From Alnus glutinosa (taxonomy: Eukaryota > Streptophyta > Magnoliopsida > Fagales > Betulaceae): a stretch of 64,000 nucleotides of DNA. Shown in pieces: positions 22,143-33,180 of this stretch. The position numbers and the translations under genes are program-made. The notes below the pieces were generated by a model, which had not been told where the DNA came from, searched no databases, and saw only the letters and a list, made by a program, of their open reading frames with translations. The stretch lies in contig NC_084896.1 in the NCBI RefSeq assembly GCF_958979055.1, positions 7,072,501-7,136,500 of the forward strand, read 5' to 3'. The first letter of the stretch is position 1; each line of letters starts with the position of its first letter.

Positions 22143-22145
22143 TAA
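22143..22145. repeat. CACTA target site duplication, right
   Basis: TAA directly after the right terminal inverted repeat, matching 18311-18313. Confidence 0.95.
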
Positions 22146-22147
22146 TA

Positions 22148-22720
22148 CTGCCATGTGGAATATGCGATTATTCCGCTTATCGACCATTTATTTATGTCAT
22201 CGCTTTACAAAACTTTACTTACAACTTTTGCTAAATCCAGTCTTCTTTTTTTTTTTTAACCAGCTAAATCCTATGTCTATTCGTTCAGCTCGGTTGATAT
22301 TTTCATCGAGTTCTTTGGTTGAAAATTCGTGGCCTTTTTTTTTTTAAGAAAAAATAATAATAGTAACAATCTTAATTAATTATGCAGTAAGAAAGTGCAT
22401 ACAGAATCACTTGGGCATACGAAATCGCAATCTTATTTAATTATGTTGGGACGATTCAATGCAAGAGAAGAAAACGCTTAATTTGTTTCTCATTTCAACT
22501 CCATCACTGCATGGAACAAAACAATCAAAATAAAAACAGAGCGACATGCAAAAGAAACGGAGGGATGTTCCAATACACGTACGTTAGTGTTGATTTGGTC
22601 AAATGAGAGACATATAGAGGATATGTTGTCTCTAGGACTCCACTGACGTGTTCAACTCATTTTTGTTTTAACATCACATATTCTCGATCAATCATGAGGG
22701 ACAGGGTCAACTCCATATAC

Positions 22721-22781
<61 letters not shown>

Positions 22782-23116
22782 ATGTAAAATTCACTAATGA
22801 GGAATGGGCCAAAGCAACAGTAGTAGAATTGAACTATTCCATTCACCAAAACCGTCAAATTTGGCTGCATGTTCTATTAGTGTATATATAAGCGTTCATT
22901 ACGTACGTAGTTGTTAAAGAAATGTTCCCCCTTAAAATAAAAAATTGGTAACCAATGAAGACTTACCAAGTCTTATATCTTCCCCGTGGAAGTTAAAACA
23001 TAGACCTGTTCAGTAACTCTAATCCATAAATACGTGCCTTCCAATGCAACATTTCTCACCACTCACCCAATAAGCAAGAATACACAGCATACTCAAAGGT
23101 GGAGATAACCTCAAAA
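22148..23116 (+). promoter_or_regulatory. GLP1 upstream region
   Basis: From GCCATGTGGAATATGCG onward the sequence is shared, with changes, by all four GLP genes (matching starts near 29039, 53455 and 60309), so it is the ancestral GLP 5' flank. A TATA-like ATAAATA lies at 23026-23032, about 85 bases before the ATG. Two GGTCAA cores (W-box on the minus strand) lie at 22597-22602 and 22705-22710. A TA microsatellite of about 27 units occupies 22726-22779 and is much shorter in the other copies. Regulatory roles are inferred from motif matches. Confidence 0.6.
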
Positions 23117-23919
23117 ATGATGAAAGGCGTTCCTAGGTATCTGGTAACCGTGCTCGTCTTGGCTTTGGCATGCTCCCTTGCCTCTGCATATGACCCCAGC
23201 CCTCTTCAAGATTTTTGCGTTTCAACCAACGATTCTGCTTCTGGAGGTATGAAGTCATTTGAAGCATCTGTCTGTAATCTTGTATTTTTGTTGTTTTACC
23301 CTGCCCCTCTTGTTAGTACTCTACATACAAATATATTTATGCTCCGTTCTTTTTATATAACAAGCTTTTCGTTCTCCATGCAGTATTTGTGAATGGAAAG
23401 TTCTGCAAGGACCCCAAGCTTGTCTCTGCCAATGACTTCTTCTTCTCCGGACTAAACATTCCCAGAGATACATCAAATCCACTTGGATCGACTGTCACTC
23501 TCCTGAATGTGGACAAAATACTAGGCCTCAACACTTTAGGCATATCCTTGGCTCGCATTGACTTTGCACCATACGGCCTAAATCCTCCCCACATTCACCC
23601 TCGTGGAACTGAGATTCTTGTAGTCCTAGAGGGTACTCTATTAGTTGGTTTTGTCACATCCAACACAGATAACCGTCTCTTCACCAAAGTTCTTAATGCT
23701 GGAGACGTCTTTGTCTTCCCAATTGGCCTCATACACTTCCAGTTTAATTCTGGGCATACCAATGCCGTAGCCTTTGCCGGTCTCAGCAGCCAGAATCCTG
23801 GGGTCATCACCATAGCAAATGCAGTCTTTGGATCTAATCCTCCAATCAATCCTGATGTTCTCGCCAAGGCCTTCCAACTAGACAGAAATGTGATTAATTA
23901 TCTTCAGAAAAAGTTCTAG
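23117..23919 (+). CDS. Germin-like protein 1 (GLP-a, copy A)
   Basis: Secreted apoplastic cupin of the germin-like family, subfamily 1 type; members bind manganese and some have superoxide dismutase or related activity. Exons are 23117-23246 and 23384-23919, joined over a GT-AG intron, giving 221 residues. Residues 1-24 form a signal peptide ([15 protein letters not shown], cleavage before YDPSPL). Cys34 and Cys51 form the family disulfide; Asn38 is in an N-D-S glycosylation site. Box 1 ([10 protein letters not shown]) gives His113, His115, Glu120 and box 2 ([16 protein letters not shown]) gives His161, so the metal site is complete. The start is the first of two adjacent ATGs. AATAAA lies at 24033. 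The protein is identical to GLP3. The physiological substrate is unknown. Confidence 0.95.
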
Positions 23920-24559
23920 TGGGACAATTATTAGATAAATATTTGTAATTGCCAATAATGAATCATTAGATGGTTCAAATGGATCTTGCCATTATTCACT
24001 TCGTTGTAACACCATAGCAATAACTTCGATGAAATAAAATTCTTTCTTACTCTATCTCTCTGTTTCTTCCTTCTTCTTCTTCTTTTTCTTTTTTTTTTTT
24101 TCGCAGTGTAATAATGGTGGTAGAACAAGTGCATGATTAAAGTTAACTACATCTTGAATCCACAATGTTTGAGATATATATCACACCTAACTTCTCTTGG
24201 TACGTGCCCTTCATATATTCTCTTTTAAAAAAATAAAATTCGACAACATATAAATATATCTTTAAATCAATAATAAACCTTTGCTCATATTTTATTTTAA
24301 ATCTAATTTATATCGAGGCATTATCAATAATAATGAAACAACATTATTAATTGGTCTTTATATCGGAAAATACCAACTCCCTAACCTGTCAGGCCTAAAG
24401 AGGTTTGAATAGATGTTAGGGAAGACCCTACAATGTCCTCGTGATTTTTGAATTGTAGTTCACAATATCATCTTTAATGGTAAAAATTTTACATATAAAG
24501 AATTCTAGCACTTAAGTCGAGCTTTGTATATATAGTAACAGTAGAAAACATATCTTGTG
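23920..24559. other. GLP1 3' flank
   Basis: Contains the AATAAA polyadenylation signal at 24033-24038 and a pyrimidine-rich tract at 24046-24102. No other gene. The same flank follows each GLP copy and the GLP remnant at 27412. Confidence 0.7.
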
Positions 24560-24860
24560 CATTAAGGGATTCGATTCTATAGTGTAGTGGCTATTCATCA
24601 TGAAAATTATGTCAAAGATCAGGTTGGAGTAGGAAATGGTGCAGGTTTTGTTATTTCTAATATTGGTTACTCTCATCTTGCTAATAAATTCTCCAAATTT
24701 CATATGAAAAATATTTTGCATTGTCGATCTATTTCGCCTAACCATTTATTTAATTTGTTAGCCAGTTTGCACGCGATTGCCTTTGTTACTTTGAATTATA
24801 GTTTTTTCCTTTCTTTTTTTGGACACCATGACGCAATGTTAAGCACGAGTTGAACGCTTG
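24560..24860 (+). pseudogene. Copia gag-pre-integrase remnant after GLP1
   Basis: The frame VAIHHENYVKDQVGVGNGAG, FVISNIGYSHLANKFSKFH and MKNILHCRSISPN resembles the segment between protease and integrase in plant copia polyproteins (VGDGSGLPISNIG...LLSVSQFARD). Only this short piece is left. Related pieces follow the other GLP copies at about 28105, 32225, 55829 and 59375, so it was part of the ancestral GLP duplicon. Confidence 0.65.
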
Positions 24861-24985
24861 ACCCAGGATCTTGTAATTGGGGGTTAACCACTTAAACATA
24901 TGTTATGTATGTATGATCATTATTCCGTACTATACATATGATTATGATTCTGCTTTACACTCACACATGTTTTTTAGCGCTCGGG

Positions 24986-26020
24986 AAAATTAGAAACTAA
25001 ACAAAAATAGCCATTCTCACGGCCCACCATTTTCTTGAGAATAGTCATTCTAAGTTTTAAAGTATATAATAAAGATTCTATCCCTTATCACATATATGCT
25101 TTTATTAGGAAATGAAATATATGATAATGATCTAACACTTGGAATAAAAATTCTTATCACCCATAGAAAATGACTATTTCTTAAATTGAGGAATAACTTT
25201 TCCTCTGAAATGTGAGTCAAATAGCTATTCCTCAATTTCAAGAATAATAATTCCCTCATGAATCATGATTATGAGTATTTCATTTTATATTCTTCTATTT
25301 CTTAATAGAATAGTCATTTCACGTGCCGAACGTACGTAACCTAAAATATTATATTTCACCTTCTTCTATTTATAATAAAAATTATTCATTTTTCTTAATA
25401 AAATAGTCATTTTTCTTATATTGTCAATGTGTTAGGTTATTTTTTATTTTTATAGATAAATGTGTTCTGTTATAAGTATACTACTCTTGCTACCTGCTGG
25501 CCAGTGCATGTTAATATATTACTATGCACGCAGTACTCGATCAGTCAATTCACGATGTTTCGATTAAGTAAGATTTTGTTCCAAAAATTTAAAAGTTCAT
25601 AGTTAAATGATTTCTATTTAAAAATACAATTGACCTATTCAGGAACAACTTAAGAATTGATGCTGCATCAATGATGCGTTCAGCATCTTCCTGATAATCA
25701 TCCTAAAATTGTATTTTATTTTATTGTTCCTCGTGTGAATCTGTCTACCTGAAAACCCTAATATGACCATTTCAATTTATTTATAAATTTTGGAAAATCC
25801 AATTAAGTACAATAGTTAACTTTTTCAAAAGAAAAAATAAACAAAATTTAGAGCCAATACGGGCAGGCGTAGTTTTACTCGGTTGGAAATATCGATTAAA
25901 ACTATTTTGGTTGGAAAGGCGTATTTTAAACTCCAACCTCGCGATCGATTGAATCATTAGAAAAGCAAAATTGGAGCAACAGGGTACTTAACATATAGAG
26001 AAAGTTTCACTGACTGTCCT
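24986..26020. other. AT-rich spacer, no gene
   Basis: From about 25005 to 25410 the motif AATAGTCATT and its inverse AATGACTATT recur several times, which hints at a decayed MITE but with no clear ends. The rest (25410-26020) is unremarkable AT-rich sequence. The segment is specific to the interval after GLP-a and is not found after GLP-b. Confidence 0.4.
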
Positions 26021-26466
26021 TGATATTTCATCACTTTTACGTACAATTATACCTTTAAGTTTTAAAAAGTGTTAATTTAGTGTATCTATCTTTCAAATTT
26101 TTTTTTAATTTCACTTGTCCGTTAGGATTTTTCGTTAAATCTTGCCAAAATTTCCAAAATACCCTTTTTTTAAAAAAATAAAAAAATGAAAAAATTATTT
26201 ATTTAGGAATGTATATTTTTGCAAATTCTGTTAAATCTATCTTAAGCAACGGTTAAATCCTTACAATTTTTTGTTCTTCTTTTTCCTAAAAAAATAGGGG
26301 TATTTTAGAAATTTCGACACCTCTCCTTTAGGATTTAATGGAAAATTATAATAGAGGGTGGAAGTTAAAAGAAAATAAATAAAAAATAAAATAAAAATTA
26401 TAAGTTGGATACTCTAAATTGACACTTTTTACAATTTATGAGTATGATTACAAAAGTGATGAAAGA
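26021..26466. mobile_element. Foldback MITE cut by an LTR
   Basis: The left arm (26021-26086, starting TGATATTTCATCACTTTTAC) matches the inverse of the right arm (26408-26466) over about 60 bases with some mismatches. The centre is AT-rich and non-coding. The right arm stops exactly where an LTR begins (TGTAAAGACC at 26467), so the MITE's outer right end is missing. Confidence 0.7.
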
Positions 26467-27411
26467 TGTAAAGACCAAGAAATAAAATAGGAAATGTTGC
26501 AATTAATAAATTATGTTTATTAAATAAGATGTGATTAATAATAGATTCTAGGTGATAATTATATTATCAAAATAAAATGAGTCTAAAATAAAATAACGGA
26601 ATTAGAATAATAAAATACTACCAATGAGTATCTAGGAAATAAATTAATAATAATGGGTCCTAGTTAAATAAATAGTTGATTTTATGGGTAAAAGGTAGTT
26701 AAAATAAATGTGGGGTCAGATATTAATTGTTAAAAGATAGGATTATAACATTGTGGGGGTAATATCATAAATTAATGTAGTGGGAGGCTTTAAACAAAAA
26801 TGTAATCTTATCCATGCCACATGTCATGTTAGGATTGGCAATGGGGGAATATCTTATCCTTCTTTTTAATTTAAGAAATAAAAGAAAAACAAAGAAATAG
26901 AATAAGCCCTTAAACCGGTCAACAGCCCCCCCCCCCCCCCTCCTCTTTTCTTTTTTCTTTTCTCTTCTATTTTTTCTTCCTTCTTCTTTGTTCTTCTCAC
27001 CCGATCACACAGAGAGAGACGAGAGAGTGAGATGGAGTGATTGAGAGGGAGATCAGAGAGGGAGTTGAGAGCAGAGAGTGAGATCGAGACAGGGAGATGA
27101 GACCGAGAGAGAGAGAGAGAGCCGAGAGATTGGGAGTGAGATCGGGAGAGTTGAGGGAGATGGAGCCCGATCCTCCGGCGGGTGGCGCCGACGAGACCAG
27201 AGAACGCCGGCGATGCGATCTCCGGTGAGCCCGTGAACCATATGTGTGCGAAACCCGTGCAACCCGTGACCCAGTGACCCATGACCCGTGAAACCCGACC
27301 CTCTAGGACCAGTTTCCCGGCGATTTTGGGATGATTTTTGGCGGTTCCAGGGGATTTCAGACGAAGACCCGTTGAACCACGAAGACCCATAACCCGAAAG
27401 GCCCAGAGACC
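26467..27411 (+). mobile_element. Gypsy-like LTR fragment
   Basis: Starts TGTAAAGACCAAGAAATAAAA and is related to the first part of the minus-strand LTR starting at 13076. After an AT-rich part come a poly-C/pyrimidine tract (about 26927-27000), GAGA-rich sequence and a GC-rich block. It ends abruptly at 27411, where GLP coding sequence starts. No CA end or second LTR is seen, so this is a truncated LTR. Confidence 0.6.
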
Positions 27412-27509
27412 CAGTCTTTGGATCTAATCCTCCAATCAATCCTGATGTTCTCGCCAAGGCCTTCCAACTAGACAGAAATATGATTAATTATCTTTAGAAA
27501 AAGTTCTAG
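27412..27509 (+). pseudogene. Germin-like gene 3' remnant (copy A)
   Basis: Matches the last 98 bases of the GLP1 coding sequence almost base for base (encoding [17 protein letters not shown]...) with two changes visible: GTG to ATG and CAG to TAG, the latter an early stop two codons after DRNMIN. The 3' flank of a GLP gene follows, so a third GLP once stood here and its promoter, first exon and cupin core were replaced by the LTR fragment. Confidence 0.92.
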
Positions 27510-28104
27510 TGGGACAATTATTAGATAAATGTTTGTAATTGCCAATAATGAATCATTAGATGGTTCAGATGGATCCTGCCATTATTCCCTTTGTTGTAGC
27601 ATCATAGCAATAATTTCAATCTTTTTAAATAAAATTCTTTCATATATCCTCTCTCTGTCTCTCTCTCTCCTTGTTTATTTTTATTTTTATTTTTTTTCTG
27701 GTCACAGAGTGATAATGGAGGTAGAACAATGGCATGATTAAAGTTAACTACATTTTGAATCCACAATGTTTGAGATATCTCTTTTAAAAAAAATAAAACT
27801 TGACAACGAGTAAATATATCTTTAAATAAACAATAAATCTTTGGCCATATTTTCTTTTAATCTAACTAAGTTATATTGAGGCATCATCAATAATAATGAA
27901 ACAACATTATTAATTAGTCTTTATATTGGAAAAAACCAACTTGCCAATCTATGAGGCCTAAAGAGGTTTGAATAGATGTTAGGGAAGACCTACAATCTTC
28001 TCCATGATTTTTGAATTGTAGTTGACAATATCATCTTTGATGGTAAAAATATTACATATAAAGAACTCAATCATCACTTAATTCGAGCTTTGTATATATT
28101 GTAA

Positions 28105-28345
28105 CGGTAGTGGCTATTCATTATGAAAATTATGTCAAAGATCAGGTTGGAGTAGGAAATGGTACAGGTTTTGTTATTTCTAATATTGGTTCCTCTCATC
28201 TTGCAAATAAATTCTTCAAATTTCGTCGGAAAAATATTTTGCGTTGTCAATCTATTTTGCCTAACCTTTTATTTGTTAGCCAGTTTGCACGCGATTGCCT
28301 TTGTTACTTTGAAGTATAGTTTTTTTTTTTTCGTTTTTTTGACAC
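28105..28345 (+). pseudogene. Copia gag-pre-integrase remnant after the GLP remnant
   Basis: Same piece as at 24560, reading AIHYENYVKDQVGVGNGTG and FVISNIGSSHLANKFFKFR, followed in another frame by LLFVSQFARD. Its presence shows that the GLP remnant's 3' flank is intact even though the gene is not. Confidence 0.65.
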
Positions 28346-28479
28346 CATGACGCAATCTTAAGCACGAGTTGAACGCTTGACCCAGGATCTTGTAATTGGG
28401 GATTAACCACTTAAACATATGATTATGAATCTGCTTTACAGTACTCACATGTTTTTTAGCGCTCGGGAAAATTAGGAAC

Positions 28480-29587
28480 TAAAAGAAAATAGGGAACTGG
28501 AGAAACTGCATATAGGCTATGTGTAAAGTGAGGGCGTTCAGAAGAAACTTTTGGTAGAAGTTGTACATGAAAAGAGATTGTACAGAAGGCATAGGATAGC
28601 ATGAAATAAGGTTTTAGAGGTGAAAACGATGGCTTTAGAGCTCAAAAATTACCTCATTGATCTTTACCTGGGTAATAACGGCATGTAGCCCGGAAAGAGT
28701 TTTCGGATTGAGGTCATTCGCGCAATTTCGACACTTATAAAAAAAGTTATAACCAAATTACTGTTCCTGTGGGCTAGGAGGAGCCCTGCCTACTTAGAAT
28801 CTGCATCCGAAGTACGACTGAGTTTTATGAAAATCAGTCGTATATAATATGTTATCGTCTTTGGCATTTTTGTAAGAAAGACAATGTTGTGTCGTAATGT
28901 ATGTAATGAATTTATAATATAAATGAAGTGTAATCAATTTAGAGCACTCGGGCAATTTAAATTTTGTCGAAATAAAAAATAAAAATAAAAAGATGCCTGC
29001 ATATTCTGCTACGTAAATCGAGGACTACTGTCATAGCGCCATGTGGAATATGCGATTATTCAGCTTATCAACCAGTTATTTATGTCGTCGTTGCATTACA
29101 AAACCTTGCTTACAACTTTTGCCAAATCCTTTTTCTATCCGTTCAACTGAGTTGATATTTTCATCGACCTTTTTCGTTAGTGCCGGTCGAAAAAACACCG
29201 CTAAAAATGGTTTCTAATTAGCGGCTTTGTGGAACCGCGGTTATTGTTTCTTTTTTAAAAAAATAATAATAACAAGAAGCTACCACTAAACATACTTAAC
29301 TAAAGAAAATGATTTTTGTACACATACCCATTGTGAGTGTATATATATAATATGTGTGGGTGCAAATAATGCAACTCTTTTTGAACCAACACTAGTCATT
29401 TCGGAAAATCGACGCTAAACCAACTCATTTATAGCGGCATACTAAATTTGGAGATTTCGGTGCTTTAGAAAATGCGGCAAGGTCTTAATTTAGATGAAAT
29501 TAAATTAGACTCGTTTATACAGCTAGACATGTTGTCTTAATTTAGATGAAATTAAACACGATGGTTTCGAAGAGCGAAAGTCTCAAA
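28480..29587. other. Spacer and diverged GLP-b distal upstream sequence
   Basis: 28480-29030 has no recognisable feature. From 29039 (GCCATGTGGAATATGCG) for about 140 bases it matches the GLP1 upstream start at 22148. 29180-29587 is unplaced AT-rich sequence unique to GLP-b copies. Confidence 0.5.
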
Positions 29588-30100
29588 TAGGACTGGCTCA
29601 ATATATTTTGAGGCCTAAGGCGAGAATTTTAAACGATGCCTTTTTCTGTGCTCCTCACTCTCAATGATGGTTGTTTTTGTGAATTATGACTTATATTTCA
29701 ATAAGTCTTTTTCCGTGGGCCCCACTCTCTTCATTGGCTTTCTTGTAGTCCACATCCTTTTAGTTGAGTTTCCTAATAAGAGAGAAAATGTACTTTTTTT
29801 TGTTGGTTTTAATTGGTGTCTTCTTGGGCTTCTAACTATTTATTTCTCTATTGAAGAGAGTCTCCAAAGAAGAGATCATGCTTATTTTAATTTTTCAAAA
29901 CCGTTTCAGATTATGATTGAGTTTTTTTTTTTTCTTCAAACAAACCTATTTTTGGGGGGGGCCTTATTCCATTGGGAAGAAACCGTTTCAGCTTATGATC
30001 AGACTTTTTTTTTTTTTTTTTACTCTCAGACAAACCTGTATTTGGGGGCCCTATTCCACTTGGGGACCGCCTATCTCACCTTATAGTTGAGCCAGCCCTG
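29588..30100. mobile_element. hAT-type non-autonomous element in GLP-b upstream DNA
   Basis: Ends TAGGACTGGCTCAA and the inverse of CAGGGCTGGCTCAA, with imperfect 8-bp flanks GTCTCAAA (29580-29587) and GTCTTAAA (30101-30108). The 513-bp interior has T-runs; its 140-codon frame starting at 29664 is low-complexity and not a supported gene. The element is present in both GLP-b upstream regions and absent from GLP-a. Confidence 0.75.
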
Positions 30101-30797
30101 GTCTTAAAACGAACAAAAAAAGACCTTAAGCTCTTCTCATGGCGTCGACAATCCCTACGAATCTTACGTAGTGAGAAAGTGCGTACAGAATCACTTGGGC
30201 ATACGAAATCGCAATCTTATTTAATCACTGCATCGAACAAAACAATCAAAATAAAAACAGAGCGACATGCAAAAGACACGGAGGGATGTTCCAATACACG
30301 GTATACGTTAATGTTGATTTGGGCAAATGAGAGACATATAGAGGATATGTTGTCTCTAGGACTCCACTGACGTGTTCAACTCATTTTTGTTTTAACATCA
30401 CATATTCTCGATCAATCATGAGGGACAGGGTCAACTCCATATATATATATATATATATATCAATGTAAAATTCACTAATGAGGAATGGGCCAAAGCAACA
30501 GTAGTAGAATTGAACTATTCCATTCACCAAAACCGTCAAATTTGGCTGCATGTTCTATTAGTGTATATATAAGCGTTCATTACGTACGTAGTTGTTAAAG
30601 AAATGTTCGCCCTTAAAATAAAAAATTGGTAACCAATGAAGACTTACCAAGTCTTATATCTTCCCCGTGGAAGTTAAAACATAGACCTGTTCAGTGACTC
30701 TAATCCATAAATACGTGCCTTCCAATGCAACATTTCTCACCCCTCACCCAATAAGCAAGAATACACAGCATACTCAAAGGTGGAGATAACCTCAAAA
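30101..30797 (+). promoter_or_regulatory. GLP2 upstream region
   Basis: Matches the proximal GLP1 upstream region from about 30170 on, with a TATA-like ATAAATA at 30707-30713. The TA repeat is short (about 30439-30460) and the adjacent ACCTA present in other copies is missing. The distal GGTCAA core is changed to GGGCAA (30321-30326), while the proximal one next to the TA repeat is kept. Confidence 0.55.
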
Positions 30798-31600
30798 ATG
30801 ATGAAAGGCGTTCCTAGGTATCTGGTAACCGTGCTCGTCTTGGCTTTGGCATGCTCCTTGGCCTCTGCATATGACCCCAGCCCTCTTCAAGATTTTTGCG
30901 TTTCAACCAACGATTCCGCTTCTGGAGGTATGAAGTCATTTGAAGCATCTGTATGCAATCTTGTATTTTTGTTGTTTTACCCTGCCCGTCTTGTTAATAC
31001 TCTACATACAAATATATTTATGCTTCGTTCTTTTTATATAACAAGCTTTTCCTTCTCCACGCAGTATTTGTGAATGGAAAGTTCTGCAAGGACCCCAAGC
31101 TTGTCACTGCCAATGACTTCTTCTTCTCCAGACTAAACATTCCTAGAGATACGTCAAATCCACTTGGATCGACTGTCACTCTCCTGAATGTGGACAAAAT
31201 ACTAGGCCTCAACACTTTAGGCATATCCTTGGCTCGCATTGACTTTGCACCATACGGCCTAAATCCTCCCCACATTCACCCTCGCGGAACCGAGATTCTT
31301 GTAGTCCTAGAGGGTACTCTGTTAGTTGGTTTTGTCACGTCCAACACAGATAACCGTCTCTTCACCAAAGTTCTTAATGCTGGAGACGTCTTTGTCTTTC
31401 CAATTGGTCTCATTCACTTTCAGTTCAATTCTGGGCATACCAATGCCGTAGCCTTTGCCGGTCTCAGCAGCCAGAATCCTGGGGTCATCACCATAGCAAA
31501 TGCAGTCTTTGGATCTAATCCTCCCATCAATGCTGATGTTCTCGCCAAGGCCTTCCAACTGGACAGAAATGTGATTAATTTTCTTCAGAAAAAGTTCTAG
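30798..31600 (+). CDS. Germin-like protein 2 (GLP-b, copy A)
   Basis: 221-residue secreted cupin with exons 30798-30927 and 31065-31600 and the same gene structure as GLP1. Signal peptide, Cys34/Cys51, the Asn38 glycosylation site and the His113-His115-Glu120-His161 metal site are all kept. Compared with GLP1 it has KLVTAND for [15 protein letters not shown] (arginine for glycine), INADVL for INPDVL and VINFLQ for VINYLQ. The arginine is unique to this copy. AATAAA lies at 31714. Nothing in the sequence suggests loss of function. Confidence 0.95.
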
Positions 31601-32224
31601 TGGGACAATAATTAGATAAATATTTGTAATTGCCAATAATTGAATCATTCGATGGTTCAGATGGAGCTTGCCATTATTCCAATGTTTTAATGCCATAGCA
31701 ATAACTTCAATGAAATAAAATTCTTTCTTATATACACTCTCTCTCTCTGTCTCTCTCTCCTTTTTTTTTTTTGTTATTATTTTCTGGTCACGGAGTGGTA
31801 ATGGAGGTAGAACAAGTGCATGATTAAAGTTAACTACATTTTGAATCCACACTGTTTGAGATATCTCTTTTAAAAAAATAAAACTCAACAACAAATAAAT
31901 ATATCTTTAAATCAACAATAAATCTTTGCTCATATTTTCTTTTAAATCTAAGTTATATCGAGGCATTGTCAATAATAATGAAACAACATTATTAATTGGT
32001 CTTTATATCGGAAAATACCAACTCGCTAACCTGTCAGGCCTAAAGAGGTTTGAATAGATGTAAGGGAAGACCCTACAATGTCCTCATGATTTTTGAATTG
32101 TAGTTCACAATATCATCTTTAATGGTATAAATTTTACATATAAAGAATTCTAGAACTTAAGTCGAGCTTTGTATATATAGTAACAGTAGAAAACATATCT
32201 TGTGCATTAAGGGATTCGATTCTA
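31601..32224. other. GLP2 3' flank
   Basis: Polyadenylation signal at 31714-31719 and a CT-rich/T-rich tract at 31736-31772. The sequence is parallel to the GLP1 3' flank and has no other gene. Confidence 0.65.
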
Positions 32225-32470
32225 GAGTGTAGTGGTTACTCATCATGAAAATTATGTCAGGGATCATGTTGGAGTAGGAAATGGTGCTGGTTTTGTTATT
32301 TCAAATATTGGTTCCTATTATCTTGCTAATAAATTGTCCAAATTTCATATGAAAAATATTTTTCCTTCTCGATCTGTTTCGGCTAACCTTTTATTTGTTA
32401 GTCAGTTTGCACGTGATAGCGATTATTACTTTGAGTTTTTTTTTTTCTACACCAACACACAATGTTTAGC
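32225..32470 (+). pseudogene. Copia gag-pre-integrase remnant after GLP2
   Basis: Best-preserved copy of this piece: VVTHHENYVRDHVGVGNGAG, FVISNIGSYYLANKLSKFH, then SVSANLLFVSQFARDSDYYF in one frame. The last part is the clearest match to the copia LLSVSQFARDNxxxFEF segment. Confidence 0.7.
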
Positions 32471-32805
32471 GGGAGTTGAACGTTTGACCCATGATCTTGT
32501 AAGTGGGGGTCGGGGGAGGGGGGGATAACCACTTACACATGTTATGTATGTACGTATTTTGTACTATACATATGATTATGAATCTACTTTACACTCACGC
32601 ATGGTTTTTAGCCCTTGGGATAATTAGGAACTAAAAGAAAATATAGAATTGGAGAAAGTGCATATAGGCTCTCTGTAAAGTGAGGGCATTCTCAAAAGAA
32701 AAAAGAAAAAAGAAGGAGGTAGTACGTCAGAGCATAGAAGTTGTACATGAAAAAGATTGTACACAGGAGAGAGGAATCGGGAATAAACAAATATGAAACC
32801 CTAGC

Positions 32806-33180
32806 TGTGACGACCCTTTTTTTTTATACAAAACAGACTCGCACAATGGCTTGACGAATAATCACAAAGCCAACTCATAGTACACATTCCATAACATGTA
32901 CCTGATATATCATTGTATATTAACTATGCAGCAGAATTAAATCTTATAGACGAACAAGTGTAGATTATATCAATAGAGCAAATACATAGTCTATCTGTTT
33001 AAAGCTTAATTAAAATATTAGTTAAACAAAAGAATGGCTGTACAAAATGCGTGTCACATACGATGCAAGCCATACATATAAAATATCTACTCAAAATACA
33101 GACTATCCACTAGTCCAACACCTACAACCGTCGTGATAGACTTCATTCGTTGTATTCCAAATGTTGGTTTATTGTTATTG
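32806..33180 (-). mobile_element. LTR fragment ending TCGTCACA (second family copy)
   Basis: Begins TGTGACGACCC plus a T-run on the plus strand and follows the same landmarks (CACAATGG, CATAACATGTAC, CTATCTGTTTAA) as 14984-15530, with many substitutions. No coding sequence. Confidence 0.5.

Larger units (their letters stand above)
1..29195. repeat. Recent tandem segmental duplication, copy A
   Basis: The whole stretch reappears from 35150 to about 60465 with the same element order and very few substitutions. The offset is 35149 at the left, 35148 after a one-base poly-A change near 2350, 35143 after a poly-T tract near 15820, 35137 after a shorter CA repeat near 17680, and about 31270 after the CACTA element. 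Copy A carries the extra CACTA transposon at 18314-22142. Because the window starts inside the unit, the true left end of copy A is not visible. Confidence 0.97.

Noticed and set aside
23099..23116. GLP start six codons upstream (GTG at 23099)
   Set aside because: GTG is not a normal plant start; the first ATG at 23117 gives the expected signal peptide.
29664..30086. A 140-residue hydrophobic protein
   Set aside because: It lies inside the hAT-type element across T-runs, and the frame differs between copies.
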